A stretch of DNA of 64,000 bases from Chelonoidis abingdonii (lineage: Eukaryota > Chordata > Testudines > Testudinidae). Under the pieces are notes generated by a model. That model saw only the letters and a list, made by a program, of their open reading frames with translations, ran no database searches and was not told where the DNA came from. Position numbers and translations under genes: made by a program. The DNA lies in contig NC_133790.1 in NCBI RefSeq assembly GCF_003597395.2, forward strand, positions 20,736,869 through 20,800,868. Direction: 5' to 3'. Below are positions 55,301 to 64,000 of this stretch, piece by piece (position 1 is the first letter of the stretch; the number at the start of each line of letters is the position of its first letter).

Positions 55301-57328
55301 GTTATAAGCCCTTGTTTTTAAAGAAGTTTAAAACAGAAGTGTGCTAGCCTAGTGAGAGTGCTTTATTGCTACAAAAGACCCACTGATTCAGATGCCACCA
55401 TGTTCTCTTCCAGAAAATGCTGGGGTGATAGAGAAGTGAATGCACTCAGTTCAAAGGTGAACAAGCCCATTAAATGCCTACATTGCAGGCCTGACAGACT
55501 CTGAAACATGTTTAAGCCTAGTTCCCCCTACCATCCACACAAAACCCTCAGGCATGTGCCTATATGTTCTCAGCACATGAGTTTGATGGCTCATCCAGGG
55601 ATACAGGTATAAGCTCTTGTCTCACTGTACCACAAATCTCTGCCCTCCCTCTTTGTGGTAAAGACACAGCTAAGGGTTCATGTGGCTAGGTTCATATTGA
55701 GATAGTCCATCAATGCTATCCCACAATTCCTGGGGCCTGTGTGTTCTGGCCTCTCTCATTCCCAAGCTCCTACTCATCTACCATGCACCATAAGCAACCC
55801 CAACTTCCAGAAATCAGAACATCCGAAATCTGTCAATGCAGTGACCTGTGGACAAGGCATGAGGCATTCATACCATTCCAATGTGCACTCTCATAAGCAA
55901 ACCTGACAAGCACAGCTCCACAGGCATGGATGGCTGGACACACGTACACTATGCAGTGTAGACATACCCTTAGCTGTTAGAAAGGGAAAGGAGTGCTTCA
56001 CGTCATTCAACTGCAACCTACCCCAAAGCAGTGTTGATGGGGTCCTAAGGAAGTCCCATGCAATCTTTGTCTAGAAAGATGATGGCTGTTACATCAGGCT
56101 TTGTGGGTTGAAGAAGTAGGAGTTGTTTGAAGTAGACAGAATCTTCAAGTGCACCATCAGGAATGCAAAGAAACCAATTTGCTCTAAACGTGCTCAGAGC
56201 TGAAATCTGGGAGCGCGTGTTTTGGATCAGTGTGGTATTACTCCAAATAAGACTGGTTAAAAAGAATGGCTTGTCCCACTTTTGGGTGCCACTCACTAGA
56301 ACTAATGTGGTTTTGGAACTGAAAAGTCACGGGACATTAAATCTATGATGCGAGACGTGACTTTCAGTATTTTTAATTTTTCGTGACCAAGGGCTGCTGC
56401 AACTTCCCTTAAAATCAATAGAAAGACTCCCATTGACAACATCAGGAGTTGGATTGCCCCTCCCAAGTTACATAAACAGCACTTAGGACCATTACTTCCC
56501 ACAACATGTTTTATAACTTGCTATGTATTATGAAATTACCGTAATAGGCCAAACCTTGTTGGTGCCAATAGAACTTTAACAGCTCTGTAGAATGCACTGT
56601 GTCGTACTTCTAACGAATGGGGCACATATAAAACAGGCACCACTATGTCCTCCAATTACTATGGGTTCTGAGTGAAATGGAGGCACCTGGAAGCAAAACT
56701 AAATGTGGAATAATGCAAGATTAGCTTTATTTTTAAAGTCATACAAAAGAAAAATGAACAGAAACAAATTAAATATTTTAAATGCATTCAACTCATCTTA
56801 AAGGTCTGATTTTAAATGCACAAGGATAAGAACACTCCAAGATATGGCTGAATTTCTATTTATTTCATTCCTCCATGGGTAAGCCTCCACACTGCAATGA
56901 GCAGGCATTAAAATGTTCTGAATAAACCATGGTATGCCACATGCAACATAGCACAACTTGGGAAAGGACGGGGAGTCCGAGGAGAAGAAAGACGGAAGTT
57001 CAGCCACAATTCAGATTCTCTCTCTCTTTTGTTTTTAAATGATGACTTGAGACATATTGAGAAAGATGTTGGTTACAGATTCACAGTGACACTGGACTCA
57101 CCTGAAATAGTCACATGATGCAGCTAGGAGTATCCGATGAGCTTCAATAGGTTTCCCTTCCACTACCAGGACTACATCAAAAAGGATACCACTATCTCGG
57201 AGAGCTACCAGGCCACTGAGTAAGGACTGGGAGTGCTCTGCACTGCGGTAAGTGTTGCTGGTGCACTGCTGGAGGGAGGGCTCCAAGGGAGTCTTGCATG
57301 GCTGAATCAGCTCCTGATCCTCTGCCAT
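45940..57328 (-). CDS. KLHL22: KLHL22 Kelch-like CUL3 adaptor, complete coding region in six exons (span includes introns)
   Basis: KLHL22 is the substrate receptor of a CUL3-RBX1 ubiquitin ligase. In mammals it mono-ubiquitinates PLK1 to release it from kinetochores, and drives degradation of DEPDC5 to activate mTORC1 when amino acids are present. The coding exons 57328-57102, 54783-54618, 53301-52583, 49779-49587, 47412-47179 and 46317-45940 total 1917 nt, giving 638 residues plus TAA; all junctions keep phase and all introns are GT-AG. Domains: a short N-terminal tail, BTB (about 40-147, with GILFDVVLVVEG and HRILLAASCDYF), BACK (about 150-255), then Kelch blades (about 299-590) with repeated GG-type cores such as FVYLIGGDNN, KMYITCGRRG, KLYVIGGSNN and RIYVLGGRSH, and an acidic tail ending WEEFDNSSED. 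Human KLHL22 is 634 residues and closely similar throughout, so the assignment is firm. Confidence 0.97.
46318..47178 (-). other. KLHL22: KLHL22 intron 6
   Basis: 861 bp, GTGAGA...TTCTTACAG. No repeat or coding sequence recognised; the longer frames (46546-46827 minus, 46977-47276 plus) do not resemble any family and the latter overlaps exon 6 antisense. Confidence 0.85.
47179..47412 (-). CDS. KLHL22: KLHL22 exon 6: two Kelch blades
   Basis: 234 nt, exactly 78 codons, in phase 0 at both ends. The acceptor is TGGTGTAG|GTGTATG at 47413/47412. It encodes VYAHAGAALDGKMYITCGRR, GDDYLKELHCYDPGTDHWDS, LADGPVRRAWHGMAALLGKL and YVIGGSNNDSGYRRDVHQ. The donor is CACCAG|GTGAGA at 47179/47178; the trailing 'VR' in a raw ORF reading is intronic. 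The exon is symmetric, so skipping would keep the frame. Confidence 0.96.
47778..48078. mobile_element. MITE of the 'GGCTTGGCTACACT' family, about 300 bp
   Basis: Left end AAGGCTTTGGCTACACTGGTG, right end CGAGTGTAGCCAAGCCCTT, inverted. Internal GC-rich 'CAGCGCTGGGAGAGCTCTCT' and 'AGCGCTATAAAGCGCC' hairpins. The 98-residue minus frame across it is incidental. Confidence 0.7.
48110..48290 (+). mobile_element. MIR-type SINE
   Basis: Contains the conserved core 'GACCTCAGGCAAGTCATTTC', 'ACCTTTCGGTGCCTCCATTC' and 'CCCATCTGTAAAATGGGAAT', as in mammalian MIR and related amniote SINEs. Diverged; old. Confidence 0.65.
49587..49779 (-). CDS. KLHL22: KLHL22 exon 5: Kelch blade
   Basis: 193 nt with no ATG near its start. 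Minus-strand reading after the acceptor TTTGCAAG|GTACGAC at 49780/49779 gives YDPRHNKWFQIQSLQQEHAD, LCVCVVDKYIYAVAGRDYHE and DLREVERYDPKTNTWEYMAP, ending LRKE. These are two typical Kelch halves (YIYAVAGRDY core; YDP..N.W). The donor is AAGGAG|GTAAGG at 49587/49586. It joins exon 4 in phase 2 and ends in phase 0 (cumulative 1305 nt). Confidence 0.95.
50266..51434 (+). mobile_element. Solo LTR of an endogenous retrovirus, about 1.17 kb (probable)
   Basis: Has the order of an LTR: a left part (U3-like), a TATA box CTATAAAAG (50753-50761), a poly(A) signal AATAAA (51013-51018) about 255 bp later, and a further part ending 'GTGACAACCCATCACA'. The text matches an LTR-like repeat I recall as common in turtles. 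No coding sequence flanks it, so it is a solo copy; a clear 5-bp target duplication was not found and the left terminus is mutated or misjudged by a few bases. Antisense within KLHL22 intron 4. Confidence 0.6.
52125..52300 (-). mobile_element. MIR-type SINE
   Basis: Plus-strand 'TATCGCCATTTTACAGATGA', 'GTAACAAAGGGAGTTTGTGT' and 'GAGTTCCTGGCTCCCAGTCC' are the complement of the MIR-like core and its 3' side. Diverged. Confidence 0.6.
52583..53301 (-). CDS. KLHL22: KLHL22 exon 4: BACK domain and first Kelch blade
   Basis: 719 nt, the largest coding exon, residues 132-370 plus two bases. The acceptor is CTCTTGTAG|ATTCCAG at 53302/53301. The first twelve residues, up to the internal Met of LMSWVDEENI, lie upstream of the first ATG in the exon. 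It encodes the BACK helices (LADLFDLNQLSEQLDSYILK, FRQLP-type region, LETVRFPLMELQILQRLHDK) and the first Kelch cores (CVVGFGGMHS, NNFVYLIGGDNNVRGF). The donor is TGGAG|GTAAGA at 52583/52582. Confidence 0.96.
53302..54617 (-). other. KLHL22: KLHL22 intron 3
   Basis: 1.3 kb, GTGAGG...CTTGTAG. Contains an A16 run (53341-53356), a (CATC)n patch (54182-54199) and the MITE at 54238-54419. Confidence 0.85.
54238..54419. mobile_element. MITE with GGTCTACACT ends
   Basis: Left CTGGTCTACACTACAAACTT, right AAGTGTAGACAAGTCCTT. Interior 'CCTAACCCCCGGTGTAGACA' as in related turtle elements. Partly deleted. Confidence 0.6.
54618..54783 (-). CDS. KLHL22: KLHL22 exon 3: C-terminal half of BTB
   Basis: 166 nt. 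The acceptor TTTCTACAG|AGGAATG at 54784/54783 completes the Arg-Gly codons. It encodes GMFAGGLKEMEQEEIRIHGV, then SFNAMCKILNFIYTSELELS and LNNVQETLTAACQLQ, the part of BTB that, with the BACK domain, contacts CUL3. It ends at CTTCAG|GTGAGG (54618/54617) in phase 0. Confidence 0.96.
54784..57101 (-). other. KLHL22: KLHL22 intron 2
   Basis: 2.3 kb, GTGAGT...TTTCTACAG. A likely MITE right end 'GCAGTGTAGACATACCC' is at about 55952-55968; its left end was not located. Otherwise unassigned. Confidence 0.85.
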
Positions 57329-57381
57329 CACAAGCAGAAATGCTCAGTACCTCACAGCCACCAGTTACAGCAAGATGAATT
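57102..57381 (-). CDS. KLHL22: KLHL22 exon 2: end of 5' UTR, start codon, N-terminal part of BTB
   Basis: The acceptor TTATTATCTCACAG|AATTC at 57382/57381 opens the exon; the first 53 nt are untranslated. The start is ATG 57328-57326 in a strong context (GTGATGG), not the GTG codon just before it. The coding part (227 nt) encodes residues 1-75 and two bases of codon 76, from MAEDQELIQPC through NTYRSAEHSQ to HRILLAASCDYF, the first half of the BTB fold. The donor is TTTCAG|GTGAGT at 57102/57101. Confidence 0.95.
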
Positions 57382-60300
57382 CTGTGAGATAATAAAAATA
57401 ACAAATGTTTGTGTTTGCTAATTAATAGCATTTTAACTCTTATCAGTTAGCAAAACAATCCCTAAAGTACAATCGAGAGACCTTAAAACACGGTTCTGCC
57501 CCAATGAGATTATTTTGGATTTACACCAAGAGCAGTTTGGTGCAAAATGTCGCTTTCATTTACCAAATTCCCAGCTGCAAAGTGTTCTTAGATACCTTTG
57601 CTGTAACAGAAGCTGCAAGTTGAGTCCCCATCTTTAGTTTACCAGGGTACATCAAAGGGCTTGTTTTGCTGTATTTTTTCCTGTTTTTGCCTTTTTACAT
57701 TAGCTGAGCACATTTCCACAAATGCCCCTTCCTGGCCCGGGGCTAAGGTCCCTACATGCACGGCTAATCAAGGAAAGGAAGGAACTAAGGCAATTGGAGA
57801 CTGTATTGGCCTTTTATAACTTTGGCTATGAATGTTCAGTGCTGTGACAGCATGCTTGTGCTGTCGAAACTGGCACTGTTTTTCTAGAAGATTACCAAAG
57901 TGGGAATATAAAGACAACTTTCAGGAAGAATTGAACTTCTGAACAATTCCCAGTCTTTAGAATCAGTGGAACATTTAAAAGGGAGAAATCTCCATGATAC
58001 AATATTGTCTAAACTACATTTACTCTCACAGCTCTACATTTTACTATATAGTGTTTACTGCAAAATTATCCTGAGAAAATGTGAAAGCTGCAAATTGGGA
58101 TGTGCAGGGTTGCAGCGGCCAGAGAAGGAGGTGACTTTCCCCAGCTCCAGGGCTGCAGCTGCCAAGGAGAGATGGCCCTTCTTCCCAGCCTCAGCTCTGT
58201 GGCAGGGGAGAGACCTTTATTATTAAGGTTTTTTATATCTATAGATATATAGATATATACATAGCGCTATTATCCAAAGCGCTTAACGTCTGGAAAGATC
58301 ATTAAGTGGTCCGCCGAGACCTGCAGCAATTTTCAAGTGGTCTGGGAAAACAAGTTTCAGAACCAGTGCTATAGATCATGGGAAAAATCTTGGTTCCACT
58401 GAAGTTAATGGCAAAACTCTCACTGAATTTACTAGTGTTTACATCACTATGCGACTTTTCCCTTTCTGAATATATTATGTTTATATGAACAGCAATATAT
58501 TATTGCAATAGTTCACAAAATGTTTCTGAGAGAGAAATACCATTACGGAGTTACCTTAAAAGTATGAATTTCTTAACAGTGCCTGTTTTACTGAGATACT
58601 TGCCCAATATTTCTCTCTCATGTGATCTGTCCCAAATTATAACATTACTATATGATAGTTTGCAATGTGTTCTCGAGCACTACCTTATAGGCCACACACT
58701 GGGCATTAATGCATAATAATTTAATTATAAATACAGAAAAAATGCTAAATAAGCAAAAAAGTGTTTCCAAAGCTTTTTTCATAAGGCCTCAGTGTATCTT
58801 TAAGAGTTCAGTTGTTTCTATTTATTCCTCCTTCCAGATCATGCTCGCCTGTTGTTTAGAACATTATAATTTTCACAGCATCTACTTAGGATGTCCATGG
58901 AGAAGATTCTGAGAGACAGCAGCAGCTGAACTCTGTTAAAAACAAAGTGCTTGTTTTTATACCAATAGCTTTCATAAAAAAAGACAAAAGAAAGATACAG
59001 GGAAAAGTTTAATTTAGAAAGAACTCTATTAAGATTCAGTGAGACTATGCACATTTTTAAACAGCAGCTAATTTAATGTAATCGCTTTCAAATTCTGCCC
59101 CACTGAATGATATTTTGTTGATGTGCAGGTCTGGTCAAACGTTGCTTGCTCTCCTCCGTGTTTCCAACTGTTAAATCAGATTAAGACAGATAAAAATACA
59201 TAAATGCTTTCTCAATATCCCTTTTCCATTTAAGTAATTGCTGTATTTGCCACAAAGATATCATATAATTGTGAATGAGAGAGTGATGTCCAGGAGACAT
59301 TTAAGTTGTGGCCCACCCATAAAAAAGTTAAGAACCCATGATCTAATGGTTTTACTGTCATATGTGGATTCCCTGGCACCACTGATATCAATTGCATCTG
59401 TTATAAAACATTATCTTCCTTCCCAAAGTAATTCCAGGCCCCAAAGATCTATTACAGGCTCTGTACTATCTTTTATGGGTCAGAAGAAATCGAGCTTTCC
59501 TGTAACAAAGAGCCTACTCCTTCCAATAACAAACCAGTTCCAGTTTCCTAATGTCACTCCTAATGTCCTAATATCAACTGACAGATTCTTAATTATAAAA
59601 AGGATATTCCAGATTACACAAGACTGAATGATAGTTTCCCAGAAATCAATGTGGGTTCCAAACTAATCAATTCATGTCTGTTTTCAGGTCAGGCAAAAGA
59701 CAGATAAAGTCAACTTCCAGTTTTACTCCCAAGCTATCCCTTCTAGTTGTTAAAATTATTGCTCATGCGGGACTGAAAACACCATCCAAATTCCAAGGTA
59801 CACAGTCTAGATAACGCAGGATAGCACAGTTAACAATCCTATTCCGTGACTGCTTTGTCAGGACTTAGTGATGAAACTAGTGGCCCTACAGTGATGAAAC
59901 TACAGTAGACCACTAGCTACATTAGTTTTGGAGCTAGAAACTCTAAATAAGAACAGCACGTGGTCTGCGGTCTGACTAAAGAATCTTCTTTGCATTTAGA
60001 ACAATGGAATCCAGTCTCTGCTCTACTAGTAGAGGCAGAGATGGGACTGAGATTAGACCTTTCAATGAGATTCCCTGCTATATACTGCAGCTTTGCTTTT
60101 CACGGCACCTGACAGACAACACTGATTGTTCATTCACCTTTAAACCCTATGCCTTTATCCTATTTGTGGTTGTAAAGGTACTTCTAAAGCTGTGGGAACA
60201 GCATTACAGAAGACACTGTTTCCAATGGTTAATTAAAAAGTTCTCAGAATCACTAATGTAAATAACAGAAATGGCTTTAAGTGGTGATCCTTGTTCCCAC

Positions 60301-60987
60301 AGGCAGGACTAGACCGAACCAGTACTGCTATTGGCTCCCATCAATGCTCTGAGCACTACTCATTCCCTACCGTCTCGACTCTAGAAAAATAAGCAGCTGC
60401 GTTACACGCCAGCAGAACGGGGCTGACAAGGAAGTATCACAAGTACAGCTGCACACCAGTTATTCATGTCTCTCCTCCTCGCCACAGACCACACCAAGGG
60501 GGCTCTCCGTGGCAGTCCCTTGTCCAGCAAAGGGCGAGGAGGGCAGCAGGGTGAGTGGGAAAGCACCAGAAGACGTGGGGCTAAAATATCGGGGGTAGGG
60601 GGATTCCATGTACTGGACAGCAGGCTTGTGAGTCAGCCACTGCGTTGCTGAACAGCGCGGGGGCCGCCACCCGGGCACGAAGCCTCACTCGGTGTCGGAG
60701 GGCAGCACACGGCGGTGGGGTCCAGGAGCAAGGGCGCCTCGGGGAGGGTGTCTCCCTACCGGTGGGGGCAGGGCGGCAGCTCAGTCAGGGGCTGCTAGTT
60801 GTCAGTAGCTACCCGCCCCCACGGCGGGGGCCTTGGAGCCAGCCCCCCCAGAGCAGTCACCCCCCCCGAATCCCGGCTGGAAAACCTGGGGAGGGCAGAG
60901 CCCCCGCCTGGACACAGCCCTGCTGTCACCTACCGGCAGCGGCGACCCCAGCCTGGCGCCTGCCCCGCCGCCTTCTTCCGGCTTCAT
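57352..60987 (-). CDS. Upstream ORF in KLHL22 mRNA (27 codons, crosses intron 1)
   Basis: If the inferred first exon is correct, ATG 60987 (A at -3) runs 18 codons to the donor and continues in exon 2 from 57381 to an in-frame TGA at 57354-57352, 23 nt before the KLHL22 start codon. It is not in frame with KLHL22. A short uORF ending just before the main start usually lowers translation or makes it conditional. The peptide (starting MKPEEGGGAG) has no recognisable family. Span includes the intron. Confidence 0.4.
57382..60933 (-). other. KLHL22: KLHL22 intron 1
   Basis: 3.55 kb from GTAGGT to TATCTCACAG if the inferred first exon is right. Contains a hAT right-end fragment (about 58245-58367, 'AGTTTCAGAACCAGTG') with a palindromic ATAGATATATAG patch at 58229-58262. 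There is another hAT-like end near 59290-59340 ('AAGTTAAGAACCCATG'). Intron-proximal sequence near 60.6-60.9 kb is CpG-rich. Confidence 0.6.
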
Positions 60988-61000
60988 CTTCGCACAACCA
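60934..61000 (-). other. KLHL22: KLHL22 first, untranslated exon (3' part)
   Basis: The minus strand has a consensus donor CTGCCG|GTAGGT at 60934/60933 at the inner edge of a GC-rich island, 3.55 kb upstream of the acceptor of the exon with the KLHL22 start codon. No other good first-exon candidate was seen upstream. The 5' boundary is unknown; 61000 is only indicative. An ETS-type core CCGGAAG (60981-60975, minus) lies within it. It contains an ATG at 60987-60985 that opens a short upstream ORF, described separately. Confidence 0.55.
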
Positions 61001-61025
61001 TAGAGTCAAGCCAGAGCGCCCTTCC

Positions 61026-61031
61026 CACGTG
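61026..61031. promoter_or_regulatory. CACGTG E-box in KLHL22 promoter
   Basis: The palindrome CACGTG, extended on the minus strand to GTCACGTG, lies about 40 bp upstream of the first ATG of the inferred first exon. GTCACGTG is the core shared by USF, MITF/TFE and MYC-MAX sites; it matches the CLEAR-type core except for the final AC. Which factor, if any, binds cannot be read from sequence. Confidence 0.5.
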
Positions 61032-61149
61032 ACTGAACAGAGGGCTACGCCCACAAGCCCTTCTTAAAGGGGCCCTCACTAATTGCCTCTCTCCGGCAGG
61101 CTGTGTCTGCCTGCATGTAGATCTATCTGGATATCTCTCGTGTCTTTCG

Positions 61150-62480
61150 GATAGGCGTCTCGCACATTTGCCCAGGTTCATGCAGTGACCCAGTTCCATC
61201 CAAAAATACACTCAATCCTAAAAGTGCTGCCAATGCTAATAGGTCAATGGCCAGCAAAAGACAGAAATTTGGATGACATCTCCAAAATCAAGCATGATGC
61301 AGTGTAAGTGCACCTACATGCACCATAACCCACTTATTTTCCTCCAGAAGACATTTATTACCAGTAACTTATTTGTAAAGGGAGAAAAAGGGTGCAGTGA
61401 GTCACAGAAATCTTCCTACGACAAAACTGTTAGCCCCTTGGCTCTGACAAACAATAACTTGCCAGCTGTGTAATGTATTTTATCTTACTGATCTATATTT
61501 TTCAGAGTATTTTCATTGTAAACATATTAGCATGCTGTTGTCCTCCATCCACAGCTTTCATAGCTTCTCCCTGTGTTCTACAAGTGACCAGGTCCACCAC
61601 ATTTTCACAGATGAATGATATGCGTGGCTGCTTATTTCAGAAAATCCACCACTGTGCATTGATGTGCAATTAAAGGAGTGGATTTACTGAGACTGAGGTG
61701 ATCTATATCTCTAAGGGCTTCTCGATATGGGAGGTTTACTACACACTAATTGTAGTTTGTGCGCATTGATTAAAATGACATTGGTACACACAATGCAATT
61801 ATTAAAGCATACTAACTTGCCAGTTAATACATATCATATAATTTACTCTGAAAGTTAATTAATTGCTTGTTTGTGTGAACACATTGCTTAATCACGCTAG
61901 TTGGCACAATGGTTCTCAACCTTTCCAGACTACTGTACCCCTCTCTCAGGAGTCTGATTTGTCTTGCGTACCGCCACGTTTCACCTCACTTAAAAACTAC
62001 TTGCTTATAAAATCAGACATAAAAATACAAAAATTGCTTACTTTCTCATTTTGTCTGTATGAAATTTTAGTTTGTACTGACTTTGCTAGTGCTTTTTATG
62101 TAGGCTGTTGTAAAACTAGGCAAATATCTAGATGAGTTGATGCACCCCCTGGAAGACCTCTGTGTACCCCCAGGAATACACATACCCCTGGTTGAGAACC
62201 ATTGGCTTGGCAGTCACCTAACTTGTACCCCACTGCCCACGCTGCTTTCCATGACATCAGGGTCTATCGGCTCTGTCTAGTCTTAATTATTGTAATCATC
62301 TCCTGTCTGGTCTCCCATGTTCAGTCTGCTCAAAATGCTACTACTTATGTCCTTTGAACACTTTCATTATCTTCCTTCCTTTTACAGCATCATATCAAGT
62401 TAGGTACAACTCCTTTAGTCTCCTGGGAAAACCTCACCCATTACCTATAATTCTATGATTCTAAATTCCTCATAAAAAGT
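61150..62480 (+). repeat. LINE-related unit, copy 1 (interrupted by a hAT insertion)
   Basis: 61185-61705 aligns with 62915-63370, sharing for example 'GGCCAGCAAAAGACAGAAAT' versus 'GACCAGCAAAGTGAGAACAA', 'AAACATATTAGCATGCTGTT' versus 'AAACATATTAACAAGCTGTT', and 'TTACTGAGACTGAGGTGATC' versus 'CTACTGAGACTGGGATGAT'. The downstream part (62271-62480) translates to broken text with NYCNHLLSGLP, a motif near the C-terminus of several LINE polyproteins. The two parts are separated by the hAT element at 61907-62204. Confidence 0.55.
61907..62204. mobile_element. hAT-type element, 298 bp
   Basis: Starts CAATGGTTCTCAACCTTTCC and ends GGTTGAGAACCATTG. Flanks AGTTGGCA (61899-61906) and GCTTGGCA (62205-62212), 6 of 8 identical. 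Inserted inside LINE-related copy 1. Confidence 0.75.
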
Positions 62481-62869
62481 CTATACTCATCACACTTTTC
62501 AGGATCAGTCCCTTAGTCTGAATTTAAGTAATTGCCACCTAATTGAGAGATAAAATAGCTTATTAAGAAAGTAACATCAGTAGAACATGAGAGAAACCCC
62601 TTACCAAATGAGGGAAATGGTAGCTTGTGTATAGGGATTTATAGTGCTAAGAAACTGGCACTTGGGAACATATAAGCACACAGCTTTGCTCTGCCCTCTC
62701 TCCCCCCCGGAGAAACCACAGCTGCTGCTGGACTACAGCATCCCATCTGCATGCCTGAATTGGGCCACTCCAGTGCTGCACTCAGCAGAGAGTGGTGTAA
62801 TACTCACAGTCTCACAAAGGTATGCTAACCAGTTTCACTTTTTTTTTTTTTGACTCTCTCATCACTTGT

Positions 62870-64000
62870 ATTAATGTTTATCTCACTGTCTGAAATTTCT
62901 CAAGCCCTAGACACTACAGTGACTGGTCCTATCCACAGGTGTCTTACTCCTAAATGTGCTGCTGTTGCTAAGTTTATGACCAGCAAAGTGAGAACAATTT
63001 GGTTGACATTTCCCTTATCAAATATGCTCCGAGGTGCACATCCCACTCTACTGCCTCAGAGATTAATTCTACAGTGTCTTATTTGAGTTAGAGAAATCTC
63101 ACTACCTCTGTACCTCTAACTTGCCTGCCAGGGAATGTATTTTCATTTCCTTTTCCACATCTTTTTGTGTATTATAATTACAAACATATTAACAAGCTGT
63201 TTCCTGCAGCTACAGCTCTGAACGCTTTGTATGGCTTCCCCTTTGTACTATGCACGGGCCCATACTTGCCACGTTATCACAAGTGCAACATGCATGGCTG
63301 CTTGTCTCAGAATATTTGCCATTGTACCTTGGCCCAGAGTACAGTGGGTCTACTGAGACTGGGATGATTGCTCCCCACACTTTAAATTGGCTCTAAATTT
63401 CATCCTGATTCTGTTTGAATCAACTGGAATTTGCATAACTAGATTTTTACTATGAAAAGTACATGGAACCTGAACGACAGAAATACCATTGATTGCTGCT
63501 CCATAGGAATGTTTCTTAATTGTTAGGTCATCCTTTGGTTCTTTCCTTATGGTTCCATTTTCAGTTTTCCATTTAAATTAATTCTAGATATAAAAGTCAT
63601 ATGAAGAAAATAATTTCAATTAACCTGAAGAATTTCCTTCTCTTTAAATGTTTCTGAGGGGCACCTGGTCTGTCTGCACCTAGCCTTAATTTCTGTAACT
63701 GGCTTGTCTGGCTTCCATGTCTTTCACCTGTTCCTCCTGTAGTCTGTTAAAAAATGAGGCTGCCCAAAGTAAACTTCCCATCCCTACACTCCATCAGTGT
63801 TTCTTTAATCTTTTCATTAGCTACCTGTCTTTTACAACATCCTATTATTTTTTTTCCTCATCTACATAAAGTCCTCCATAATCTTGCCTCATATAGTAAT
63901 CCTCTGCTCCATTTTGCCTGCTCCTGATGCCTTTACCAGATTTATTACTTTATTCCTCTGACTTTTCCCATTCTTGATGATGTGCCTCTTCAGGGTGGCC
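62870..64000 (+). repeat. LINE-related unit, copy 2 (runs off window)
   Basis: Uninterrupted homologue of 61150-62480. The unit alignment is at an offset of about 1.66 kb for the first part and about 1.40 kb for the LINE-like part (63675-64000, 'LNFCNWLVWLP' text); most of the difference equals the length of the hAT insertion in copy 1. Confidence 0.55.

Larger units (their letters stand above)
60640..61040. promoter_or_regulatory. KLHL22: KLHL22 promoter CpG island
   Basis: A GC- and CpG-rich block about 400 bp long between AT-rich flanks, with no TATA box. It includes the inferred first exon, an ETS-like motif and a CACGTG box at 61026-61031. Long open frames here on both strands are a consequence of base composition. 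Confidence 0.65.

Noticed and set aside
57329..57331. GTG immediately before the KLHL22 ATG as a start
   Set aside because: The ATG at 57328 is in a strong context and aligns with the N-terminus of the family; non-AUG initiation has no support here.

Overview
This is vertebrate nuclear DNA, almost certainly from a cryptodiran (hidden-necked) turtle. The genes are split by GT-AG introns. The intervening DNA holds CR1 LINE fragments, many short hAT-type elements with CAG(G/T)GGTTCTCAAAC-like ends, MITEs with 'GTCTACACT'-type ends, and a tRNA-derived SINE at 24.31-24.53 kb of the kind described from cryptodiran turtles. The species assignment is inference from repeat content; the gene assignments rest on reading translated exons directly.

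Two protein-coding genes are present, both on the minus strand. KLHL22 (about 61.0 to 45.2 kb) is complete: an untranslated first exon in a GC-rich promoter near 60.9-61.0 kb, then six coding exons whose reading frames join without error into a 638-residue BTB-BACK-Kelch protein. CRKL (about 35.4 to 12.24 kb) is also complete: three coding exons joining into a 304-residue SH2-SH3-SH3 adaptor, with a CpG-rich first exon, an 11.9 kb second intron and a long (about 3.2 kb) low-repeat 3' UTR. The 3' end of KLHL22 faces the promoter of CRKL across roughly 10 kb of repeat-rich DNA.

Region by region: 1-12.2 kb lies beyond the 3' end of CRKL and is repeat-rich (three hAT copies in the first 1.7 kb, two CR1 fragments, a palindromic MITE). 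12.2-35.4 kb is CRKL, whose introns carry a turtle-type SINE, a 1.7 kb hAT element and old LINE-like sequence. 35.4-45.2 kb is intergenic, with several hAT elements flanked by 8-bp target duplications, an (AC)44 microsatellite and old MIR-like and CR1 pieces. 45.2-61.0 kb is KLHL22, with a solo retroviral-type LTR antisense in one intron. 61.0-64.0 kb lies upstream of KLHL22 and contains two diverged tandem copies of a LINE-related unit, one interrupted by a hAT insertion.

The two proteins are not known to act in one pathway: CRKL is a phosphotyrosine-dependent signalling adaptor, and KLHL22 is a substrate receptor of a CUL3 ubiquitin ligase. I saw no CRISPR array, operon, structural RNA gene or other unrecognised coding system. 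The observations most worth following are the consistent central TA in the hAT target duplications, a CACGTG box plus an upstream ORF in KLHL22, and a gene order that differs from mammals by one inferred inversion.
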